Assembly (NCBI GenBank): GCA_029168955.1
Contig: JAPDOI010000175.1
Coordinates: 806,001-870,000, forward strand
DNA from: Aplectana chamaeleonis
Taxonomy: Eukaryota; Nematoda; Chromadorea; Rhabditida; Cosmocercidae
Length of the DNA stretch: 64,000 nt
Direction of reading: 5' to 3'
Part shown: positions 12,501 to 24,500 of the stretch, piece by piece
How the letters are laid out: the number at the start of each line of letters is the position of its first letter
Position numbering within the stretch: position 1 is the first letter of the stretch
Made by a program: the position numbers and the translations under genes
Notes under the pieces: model-generated
The model's database searches: none
The model's input: the letters and a program-made list of their open reading frames with translations, nothing else
What the model was told of the DNA's origin: nothing

Positions 12501-15500
12501 GCCCAAGAAACACCGGAAATACGGAAACGGAATCGGAAACAGAACAGTTCCGCACAGCCCTGGTAAGCACCAAGTTTTCTTTGCCGCTCTTCTGGATTTA
12601 TGCAAAATTACTTCATCTCTATAATCGGGTCTGTCTGCTCTGGGCAAGCCGCTCTGGCTTCGTTTAGTTTTTGCCGGTTTTAAATTTCAGTGGTATGCAT
12701 ATGACTCTCCCTTGTGGAGAACAAGGTCAAATCAGTTTTCTTTGCCGCTCTTCTGGATTTAAGCAAAATTAGTTCATCTCTATAATCGGGTCTGTCTGCT
12801 CTGGGCAAGCCGCTCTGGCTTCGCTTAGTTTTTGCAGGGTTCTCGATAAATCGGTTGTTGTCCTATCTTCATGGAAAGGTAGATCTGGCCATCACAAAAG
12901 TGAAAACAAATGAAAAATTGGAGAAAAACGCTCAGGAACAAGTTACTGCTAGGTGTCCTCTCGCCCCCAGTTATCGATAGTAGTGTAAAAGCCTGTTTTG
13001 TCAATTTTCATTTTGCTTTTAAAGTAGTTTCTGGGCGATTCTGGAGACTACTGACTACTTCAACAGCAAAATAAAAGGCGGATAAACATTAATGAAAATC
13101 TCGTTATCAAGGGGGCCGGTCGACACCGCTAATTAGCCGTTGTACATTGTTTTTGAGCGTTTTTCCCGCGAATTTCCGGTCTTTCTTTGAAATTCCCCAA
13201 CGTCACTCACTAATGTTGAGCTTCTTCAAACATATCATGTGAAGGATATAGCATAGAATAACAAGGAAGTTGAGTGCTGTGATCGACCTCGGGTACACCT
13301 TTTGTACGGTTCCGCGTATCGGAGCAGATATAAAGCAGACAACGGTTCTGCAAAGTCAAAAATAATTTTTACATCCTTTTTGGGCACTATTCACTACAAC
13401 ACCACAAAGCTCCTCGGAACCGGTCCGTAAGGCCACCATGATGTTGCCGATTCAAGACACGAAGACCCACACGACTACAACACGCAAAGCTTGGCTACTC
13501 CGACACCGTATATCTAGAGTCTGTCGCGCTTGGTCAGTGCGTTTCAGAATTAATTACGCCAACTACAGCGAAGAGATCACAAAGATACAATCGGTGACCC
13601 TCGGTGATCCTTAGGCCAGCGCTACTAGGAATCGGGGGTTTAATCGCGACAAGGTTACCATTTGTGGCAAGACCTCCAATCATCCCTTGCGATCTACGAC
13701 GATACGACGATGCAATGCCGTGAGATGTCCCGCTCAACACGGAGCGCTTCCACGTGATCGAACTGCGCTTCGAGTAAACTTAGGGTCATTCCGCCTCGGC
13801 ACATACCGCTCTTTGAGCTACGGCAGAAATACTCTTAGGAAAGGTAACGTAACTAAAGACACCAAAAACGGGTAACAAAGGGCTCTCAAAAAACGAGATT
13901 ATGGTTTTTTGAAAATATTATTGGTTTGCATGTATCTGGGAATAAAAAAGCTTTTCGATGAATTGTTCCATCATTGCACGGTAGAAACAACTTTTTTTCT
14001 GAATATTTTTCCACAGTGTTGCATACCAATTTTCCCATCGGATACCCGCGTCGGATAATTGGATTACGAATCACCGAAGAAACCAAGAAATCCGAGTGAT
14101 CCGAATTACGAATCACCGAAAGAGAATCCCACTATTCCTTGAGATATTGCAGGTGCCTTCTATGCCATACTAGGTTTTCAGTGGATCTTCATTTGGCCTG
14201 ACGTTTCGGCCCAATCGTCGTCTGCAGAAGCCTAAACGTGGTGCAAGGTTGCGAAAATGTACTTTACTCGGTCGAACCCGGAATCTCCCTTCGGCATTCC
14301 AGACCTTTTCCGAGAACACCAGGAAAATCTCGCAAAGAGGATCAGGTAAGCTCACGCTAAGATCTACTGGAGAGTAGAGCAAAATCGCCACCACCCTGTT
14401 CAGGCGACCAGCGGGCGAGCGAACCCACGTCTCGCAATGTTTGGTCTTGTTAAAATTGAATACAGCTTGACACGAGGTGGTAACCGACTTTATCCGACTG
14501 ACGTTTTGGCGGTTTCGCCTTCTTCAGGGTGTGAAAGAGCCAACGCCGTAACGGTAAACTCTCTACAGCAATTCGAATCCCAAATTTCCAAACTGATAAA
14601 TACGAGAAAGGTAGACAACGTATCGTACCTAATCAAGAGTTTACCGTTACGGTGTTTGATCGTGCATTTCTATGTACGGAATTGGCTCTTTCAGACTCTG
14701 AAGAGGGCGAAACCGTACCAAAAAACCTCCAACATATCTTTCTTTACTGAAAATTTTCATGTAAACACAATGAACCCTGGCTTTGTGAGAAGCGAAGACG
14801 GACCTCGAATCCGAATTTAGCGCCCGAAATAACCCCCTAGGACTTTGGCAAAGAAAAGTGTGAAAATTTCTTTGTGTGAAAGTATTTTCAATTTCTTCCG
14901 CATCTTTAGGTTTTTTTCGGAAATCGGATTTCCGCTCATCCTTGACGGCAGAATATCATTTGTATTAGATGAACACTTATTTCTGTTAGTCATTCCAGGA
15001 TTTCTGAAGATTATCCAAAACGCCTGGAACACTTTCCTGGATGAAAATTCCGTCCCTCAAGCCGAAATACAACACATGACATCAAAATCGTTGTCTTCAT
15101 GGCTTTCCCTCCGATGTTTTCGAAGTGGTGTGTTTCGGTTCAAATGCCTTTTTCCAGCCAGATGTTCTTTTATCCGCATGCTCAGCATCCTGCTAGTCTC
15201 TTCGATATATAAGGTGTTACATGTCAAACGTTCCATCTGGTAAATTACTTCCATTTGAGAGCGATCTCCAGTTCTTCCAAACGAACAATTAACACAATTT
15301 TCTGCTAGGCACTCCCCTATCATAAAGTCTGTTTCCGCACCAGCTGAGATTTTAGATTGTCGTTAGGAATGTTCACGAGTGCAGCTGCGCTCTGACAAAG
15401 CATCGCTGTATAGCTGGGCTGACTTCATCAGAAATAAAGGGAGACAAAGTGGTAGTTCGTTCTCGCGAGGCGTTGGGAGATACTTTGACAAGGAGCTGAC

Positions 15501-18500
15501 TAACGATGTTATTAAAGGCAGTGGTCGCGATCAAAAATGCTTGTCTTATTTTTCTCTCTAAACTTTTTTCGGGGTCTCGAGTAGTAGGACCTATGAGTAA
15601 AAATCGCGAAAAAAACCACTGTTTAGGGCCAAATTTGAAGCCTGAACTTTCTTGTCTTCTGATGGTGGACGAGCCCACTCCACATCATCGGCATCGACGA
15701 CCTCTTATATCAAGAACATCAGCTAGCTTGAAATTGAATTTCAATCAATGAAGCTTCGAATGTATGTACACATCTAGTCAAAAACATTGACTGGAGTGCT
15801 TTCTTTCATTGTTCAACTATTTTTATTATGTAAATTTGCATTTATTTCTTCCTCTGAATGTCGATGATTTTTCACTGCTCTTCATGAGACTGCGATCTTT
15901 TCGGTCGGCGCTTACACATGTGCACGAACTCTTTGGGCCCTAGAAACTCTGATTCTAGCCTGTTTTTCACCGCGCTACCTTCATAGTTTCTCAGCTTTTT
16001 TTGATCTGAGCTGATTTCTGTAGTTTTTTTACCTTAGAGAGAGGATAGTATATCGTCACGGCTGAGTTTGTGAGTCTTGACAGGGCTAAAAAACACAGGA
16101 CAACTCGGATTGTCGAGCTTCGATCTAGTAAGATTTCAGTGGTCAATCCCTGCGGACTTTCCCACCGACATCAAAATGTGGTTGAGGCGCCTCTCAGAGA
16201 AATGAAAACATGTTACTTGTAATATAAGGTGTAAGATACTTGAGACATTCAAGTATATTACCTTTATATCGCATGTAACCTACACTTATATTACACGTAA
16301 CATACACTTATATTTCATGTAACTTAATTAGAGCATATTTCATGTAACTTAATTAGAGCTGCAAGTTGAAGCTCGATGCTTTGAGGGTTGGAGCAGCGGG
16401 TTCTAGGCTACTGCTTCAGGTACGAATCAGCAAGCTTCAAACTCTCTTGGACATCCCAGGAGCTTAAAGCTAGCTGCCTAATGACTGAAGCAGCAAGCTT
16501 GGATCCCACAGCTTCATACGAGAAGCAGTGGGCTTAAGCTTGCTTCAAAAATGTTGCTTGTCGCTCCCTCTAATCCTCCCTCACGATTAAAACGAATCAT
16601 AAGGAGTGAGAGATCAACGACTCGGCCAGGGCGAGTGACCACCCTGTCAAATGTCAACCCCATGGACCTGCGCTCATCGGTAAGGTATGAGGCGGCCCGT
16701 ATGCTGTGCAGGTTTGCAGAATGTGTTCAGCATGGGCCCTCAGTTGCTGGAGATATTTGAATTATGTTACACTTATACTACATGTAATTTACTTGAGTAG
16801 AGATAATTCACATGTAACTTACATTGACCGAGATGTATTACAAGTATATTGTAATCCTCTCTTATGTTACAAGTATTATGTTTTCACCATCGAAAACATA
16901 TTACGTGCGACATTTGGCCCGCGAGCGAAGGACCGATATATTACATGTAACATACATCGGTCGAGATGATTTGCAAGTAATATAGAGTGCGCGCAATCAT
17001 TTTAGTCTGAGCAGTGGACGGGGCCGCGAAGGTAGATCACCCCACGCTAATCGAAACGCCATTCTCCAGTGAGGCCGCCAACCCCACACGGCCAGCCGCC
17101 TGGTACATGAGTCAGACTAGAAAGAAAACGAAAACCATACATTGGCCAATTAATATTACATTATATTAATTCAGGCCTTTTATATTACATGTAATATGTT
17201 TTCATTTTTCTGAGATGTTCTATGAAGAAAAGTTGCGCATCGTGGCAGGTTGATAAACTGGAGAATCTCGTAGATGAAGCTGCGTTATCTCACGATCTAG
17301 GTCCTGCCACATTACCACGAATTCCCCGCCTTTTTCGCTCCGGTGATGCGCATACTTAGAAAAATCAAAACAAGTTACTTGTAATATAAATGTAATTTAC
17401 CTGAATGTCTCGAGTATTTTACATTTATATTACATGTAACATACATTTATATTACATGTAACTTAAATTCATATTGCATGTAAGTTACACTTATTTTACA
17501 TGTAACTTACACATACATTTATATTACATGTAACTAAAATTTACATTACATGTAAGTTACACTTATGTTACATGTAACTTACACTTATATTTTCACTATG
17601 GGTGGCCGTAACATGACGCAGACGACACGCGACGCAGAGAGCGCGTCCCAGACAACACACTACGCAAAAAAATGCTGTGCGGGGCCGTCTCTGCTGGTGT
17701 GGGATCAAGTACCTCAAACTTGGGTAATTGAACAAACGACAACGCCAGCCGTAAGCCCGAGCCCGCGAGTGCGTCGTACGTCTCCCTTGGAAATTTCTTC
17801 TCGGCCGATTTAAGGTACTTGCGAATTATATTGTGCCATTTAAGTTACATGTAACATATCGGAGGCGCACTGCACACAGTGTCCTCACAGAAATCGAAAA
17901 CAAGTCACTTGTATATCTGAGCCGATGTAAGTTACTTGCGACTTATCTCAGGTCATTTAAATTACATGTAACATATCGGAGGCGCACCGCACGCAGTATC
18001 CGCCGATATGTTACATGTAACTTAAATGACCTAAGATAAGTCGCAAGTAACTTACATCAACTCAGATATGTTACAAGTAACTTGTTTTCGGCCTTTTATG
18101 TTACAAGTAACTTGTTTTCATTTTTCTAAGTAGAGCCATTGGCTTAGGTCAAAACGTCAGGCCAAACTAAGATCCTTCGAAACCTCCTTCAGCAAAGAAG
18201 ACACTCGCAATTTACTATTTACCCATGCCGAAGTGACAAGGAGAGGAAAGTTTAAAATTATCCCCTCAGACCCTCTATCCTAATGAATGGCATTATCAAG
18301 TGTTGCTATTTTGAATTCTTTCGTTTGAAGGCACAGTCCAACCTCAGAATCGACTCTCTGTTTTTTTAATCTATCTTAAAAACGGTCCCACGCTGATTCT
18401 AATGATGTCTCTGGAATCGTTCAAGACCCCCTGGGAACGGAGTTATGGCACCCCAAAAATTTAGCTGCGGAAGCATGGTGGACGAGTTGTCCGAGTCTTG

Positions 18501-21500
18501 TAACCTCCGACCTTTGCAGCCGCTGTATGCGAGCTGTTCTGAATGAGGAGAGAGGCTGAGAATGAAGGAAAGAACGGAGCTTTAGATCGGAAAGCATCGC
18601 TAATCTCGCCGCTTTTGAGCTTGAAAGATCGTAAAAGGGGAGTGCCAATGTGGCTTCCCGAGGTGGGCGCCCCAGGGTGGCTTCCTCCTATAGCTAGCTT
18701 ATCCGGAGAAATTGAAAGTTCGCACTTGGCAAGTGGAACACGGGGTGGGTCTACTTTACATATATGTGGAAATCTCAGATTTCGCCCCTGAGCTTGGACT
18801 GTGCCTTTCAAGGCACAGTCCAAGCCAGATGCGAAATCTGAGATTTCCACATATATGTAAAGTAGACCCACCCCGTGTTCCACGGTTGATTGTCACATGT
18901 ACTGGTTTCGTATCGAGTCGTCGAGATGTCGGGTTTATTCCTCGTAACTGGTAGCGCCCCCCTTTTGATGGTACCTCCAAAACTTCCCAATAATCCCCCC
19001 TGAATGGGTATTAGGAAGGCCGCAGGGCCTATATTTGCGTAACCGCGTGGCAGACGGTTTCGAGCATAAGCGCGGGGTAAGACCTTCCCTTTGTTACTGT
19101 GATCGGGCTGTGGTCCATCTCCCCATCCGGCGAACCACCGTGTAGAGTTCGCACAATCACTTTAGTCTGATGAATGGACGGGGCTGCGGCGGCAGATCAC
19201 CCCGTGCGAATCGAAACCCCATTCTCCACTGAGTCCGCCAACCCCGCACGGTCAGCCGCCGGGTCCATGCGTCAGACTAGATCGAAAACAGAAGCCATAT
19301 ATGTGGCGAGAGGTGGGCCGCGGCACGACACCCCATAAGTCAGCCAGGTCGGTGGAGCCAAGCTAAACAGTTATCTTCATAGGGTGCTATCGCCTCTATG
19401 GTGTAAGTAGGAGACGCAGAGTTCTCCTGGAGCCTACGACGGGGCTTGGCTTCACAGACCAGGCTGACTTATGGGGCGAGCAAAGTTAGGAACCCGATAT
19501 ATCATTCGACGTAGAATTTTACGTAGATTTCTAAAACCACCTTCACCGGAAACCTATCTTCAGCGATTAAAGAGTTATAGGCGAAAAACCGGTGTTTCGT
19601 AAAATGAATAAGGCTTAAGGATGGACTAAAAATTTTTCCAAACTTGAAACACAAACACCATCGAGATTCTAGACACAACCTTCACCAGAGGTCTACCTCC
19701 AAGCACAAAAAAAGTTATGGACGAAAAACCGACAACTTCGGCGAAAAAAAAACTGAAATCGGCTGGTAGAAGAGGAACGTATTTTCTAAAACTGAAAACG
19801 CTATTTGATGCAGAATTTCATGGAGTTTCCGAAAACAGCCATTACCGAAGAGCCACCTTCTAGTGTTAAAAAGTTATGGATGAAAAACTGATTGCTTTTG
19901 GTGAAAGAAACGTTACTTCATAAATTGAAATCGGCTGAGAGACTGAAAACATATTTTCCTCAACATGAAAACGTTATCCGACGCAAAATTCCATGGAGAC
20001 TGAATACAGCTCCGCTCAAGGATTCGACTTGAAGGGTAAAAATTTTATGGGCGAAGAACGGGTAGTTTTTCAAAAATCGAAAATTTTCGAAAAAAATCGA
20101 ACAAGGAAATTTTTTTCTGAAAAATTCTGACTCCAAGACAGCTCAAAGGGAATTTTTCATGACCTAGGCAGATCAGTTCATTAAGAATAGTGAATTTCAA
20201 AAGTAGGTCATCTAACGAAAAAAATGTTCCAATATTAATGACTAAAAAGAAAAATATACTGAATGCAAGAAAAAGAGGATTGAAAAAACGTCAAATTTTG
20301 AAGTTGCAAGTCTATAGGGAACCTTCACCATTCCTCACTCAAGTATCCTAAACAACCTTCACCTCTCGGACCGCTGTCTCTACCCCCAGCGAACCCATGC
20401 TCACACCCCATAGGTTCATTCTGTTCCGACACGTGGAGTAGAGCGGCCGCCGAGATTGGTGTTCTCCTCGAATTTTCGTTGATCTCACACAGTCAAAAAT
20501 CGGCGCTGTGTGACCCTTCTCTACATCGCCATCCTAATCTCGCTCCGCATGTCGATATTCTCACGCTCATCAATGCTCACTTGTTTAGGCACCTGCGTAG
20601 TCGTTTGTCAAAAGTCGAGCCGCAATCATGGGGAATAAAGGACAGGTACGAAGCTGCATAGCCGCCTTCTATCCTCCATTGTGGCAGCTCGACTTCTGCA
20701 GCCAACTATGCGGTTGCCATCACTGATCGGGTTTCGCATCTAAAAGCCCAAGATCATACTCTCGTCGCGGCGATACGTGAGAAAAGGTGGTATCGATCAA
20801 TCGCGGCGATGTTGCGCATCGGAGTGAATTGATTATCCTCTGTTTCAGAGTGGAATTTATTTCCTTTAATCGCGTGTGTCTGCGTGCGTACGCTGCGTCT
20901 TCTTCTCGCCACTTTTTCTCGCTGTCTCTACCCTCGCTCCGCACAAGCCCGCGAGGGAACAAAGCAAATTTGGCTTGGAAGCAGAGGACACATTGATAAG
21001 CAGAAAGGCAGTTCGAGGGGAAAAGGGTCTCTCTACACACCGAGGGAGGTGATCTCTGGCCTTTCGCGGCTCTGATTCCACTCGGGACCACTTCGCTTGT
21101 ATTGGGTGGCGTGACGTGTCGAACTGCAAACAAAGGGACAACTCCTCCCCATGTGTGTAGAGAGCCCCTATCTCGTTTGAGGAGTGAAGTGGCAGTAGAT
21201 AATCATCCGAAAATGGTTGGAACCTCAGTTTTCAGCCAAATCGCCAAAATTTCTAGCCTATGTGCATATCGCGCTATGAAACCGGCGACGCTCTCCAACG
21301 GACAACGAGGCAATATTATCGCGGCGATATGCATATCCCCGAAAGACCGGCAAAAAAAAACTAAGGTGCCAGCCGTTGTTAAACAAACATACCCTCACAC
21401 TTCACCTCATGAGCTGCCGAGCTGCTCATGAAAATAATATGTCCACTTTGGTGGGCAGTATCGCCGCGGTTGATCGATACCACCTTTTCTCATGCATAGG

Positions 21501-24500
21501 CAAGACGGGAATATGATCCCAACAAAACAGTCTGCTCCTTTCTTATTTGTGATTCCTTGCATGATTGATTCAGATAAATCCGGCTTTGAATCGATGCCTA
21601 TCCATCTGCCTTATTTTCACCGTGCATTGCGCCGCTGACTGCTGATGCTCAAACAAGGTATGAGAATAACTTACTCATCTGGTCTAGTCTTCAGCAATAT
21701 CCATATATCAAAAATTATTCCATATATAAATGCTGTTAGAATGTGTGCAGATATATACTGCTTTGCGTAGTTTTGAGCTATGTTCCTACTGGAAAAGAAC
21801 ACTATACTTTTGAATGGAGCAATCTAACGGTAAAATATTCTTTAAACTTACTAGGAGACACTCAAAGACAGCAATCTGTCAAGTGCCACATTGAGAAGGA
21901 GCATTGCTGAGAAGCTCACACCGAAAATTGGAATAAGTTGCAGATAAACGCATATTTCGAGCTTTGTCTGATACCTGTCGCGGCTAAAAACGGCAGAGCA
22001 GTTAACAAAAATGCCACAGCACTACTAAATCTATGAATGATACTAATAAGGAGAATAGTTTGCAAAACAGTGTTAGGGGATGGAGAACGGTCATGAGACA
22101 GGGTAGCCGAAGTGGTCGTTTTTGCAACATGAGTGAGCTCGCCCGAGTCCGCAAACCGCTTAGGCAGTTTCTACCCACAAAACCACCACTCGGAACAGAA
22201 CCGGCTCTTACCAATCATGACTACAGTTCACTTCCGCACTGCCGTTCAGTCCGCAAAGTGCACGCTGATTGCGAAACCGTGCTGCGGCGCGGTCGCGAGC
22301 ATCTTCAGGCAAGGATATGGGATCGCCCGGGCGCTTTTCGCTTCTGGTACCCGGGTGATCCCACCGCCCGGGTGATTCCACATCCCTGTCTGAGGATACT
22401 CGCGACCGCGCCGCAGCTCGATTTCGCAATCAGCGTGCACTTTGCGGACTGAACGGCAGTGCGGAAATGAACTGTATATCGTCCGGGCAGCAACCGGAGG
22501 ACGAAACGCCACCGCGACTCCCTTGCGGTTGCTGTAGCAGTCTCGGCTCCCATCCGATTGCTCTGAGGGCAAATGCAGTGTCATCGGGTGTGATTGAAAG
22601 ACGCAGGATTTGTTGTTTTTAGTGATAATGTGATGGTCACACGACCAACTTGTATAAAATACCCCGTTTCATACAGACCGGTGGTTATGTTCACCGTACT
22701 CGGTAAAAACATAGGTGCCTTCACTCCAAAGGGAATCGATGGGCATGGAATGAGTTTCACCAACTAGTTTGAAAAAAAGCTACTCCAACTCGTTTGAAAA
22801 CATGTTTTTGGCGGAAAATCTGTTAGAAATTATGATAAGTGAGGTTGCTTCCTCCCAACCCTTGCTCTGTGGTAAGGAGACTGTTGAGGGGATAGCAGTG
22901 TACCATAAAAGGTATCGTTAATCACTAGATGAGGGATCGCCGCTACGCTGCTTGGCGGGAAAAATTGCGCGCGAGAAAACGAAAGGAGAGTGGCTATTGA
23001 TCGAACGATTTTGCGCGCAACTGCTCAGCGAGGTCATCTCCCTCCGAGGTACTAACGATAGTCTTCATTAGTAATAATCAGGTACCGTCGCACCGAAACT
23101 CGAGATGGCCCTACCACAACGCCAATCGAGAATCAAGCTGGTTTTTGAAGGTTTAATAGCCCAAAACCGCAAACTTTTGCATGCTTATCTCTAGACTTCC
23201 CTTGTTTCCATCGGGAATAGATCAGCATTTGTTACGTACTGACTGTTTTCCCCGGCGGGGGAGGTGTGCAGATGGTCCCAGAAAGACTATATTTGGCCAC
23301 CGAGCGGTCTCCCCATGGCCAGCAGCGCTGAAGACTTCCTGTTTGCGAACCAAGACCTTACAGCAGCCTTGCTTGCCATAATAGATCGCTCAATTTCAAT
23401 GGAAACAGAAAGACAGTGTCGCACGCGATTCTGTCCAGCCCGCTCTGAGCGGCGATTCGTCTGAGTAGCTGCGAGCATTAAGAGAAGCTGTGGGATTGCA
23501 CCGTTGAGCGCTTGTTATTTACCCGCTCAGACAGATTGATGATTGAGAATACAGAGGGCTACACAGTGGTAATGGCAGGAATGCGTGCAGCGATGGAATG
23601 TTTCGTCGACACCACATGTATGGAAGAGCACAGTGCTCTAAGAGCACGTTCTCCCATTGTGCTGCAAGATTGCCTACTAAAGCAGCTTGCCATTAGTGGT
23701 AGTGGTCACTTAGCTATCAGATTCAGCCCCTCCGTTGATTTTTTTGACTTGAGTGAATTCTACAGTACGTTTCTCTACTGTGGTATGGATCTATGGATGA
23801 TCGCGCATTGACGCCCGTCCTCGAATCCTCAGGGGATTTCCCCCATCAGGGCAAAGAAAGCCTCCTCCATACGGAACGCGGCAAGCATGATGTCCTATCT
23901 GCAGAATTTGATAAGGTTGGAATCCGTGCTCGTGATAAGGAGAGTGACCTAGTCGAGTTGAAAGAAACAAACGCCGCAGCACGGGCTGCTCCGAGGAGCA
24001 CGTGGCCTGTTAGATAGGACTACGTGGCGTAGACAAGCGAAACTTTTCCCGTAGCCCCGTTTCCCGCGCGGCAGCACGTGGTCCTATAATACAAGCGCGT
24101 GGCGCTGGGGGCGGGGTCCTTTTCCCGATGGGAGCGGGTCTCCTCCCACAAGGAGACGGTCCAAGTCGCAGCCCGCAGCAGGGGGTCAGACGTGCGGTAC
24201 AGAGTTTCGGAGATTCAAACGGCTCATTCTTGTGCAAACACGCAATCATCAACAAGTTGGGTCGGCTCAGTGTTTAAACGAGCTCTGCAACAATAGTAGA
24301 TAGCAATGTTCCGCCGAGTCGTTGTAAGGCGCCATTCATTCTCCTCAACGACAGCGCGTCACGCGCTTGCGAAGACTATGAATACTCCAGCGGAGACGCC
24401 ATGGCGGAGCTGGAAAAAATTAACCTCAAGTTTCCCAAACAAACGAATTATGTGCACGCGTTCACTAACATGGTAGCAAAGGATAGAACTGGAATCAAAT

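Noticed and set aside
14160..14560. Hammerhead ribozyme, as reported in Penelope-like element termini
   Set aside because: CTGAAGA and AAAAC or CGAAACG motifs are present but the conserved core is altered (CTGCAGA, or the G before AAA lost) in both places, so a self-cleaving fold cannot be supported.
23181..24017. Chain of plus frames that might be exons
   Set aside because: No consistent splice sites or phase, and adjacent sequence is duplicated at 25.8 kb, indicating old repeat sequence.
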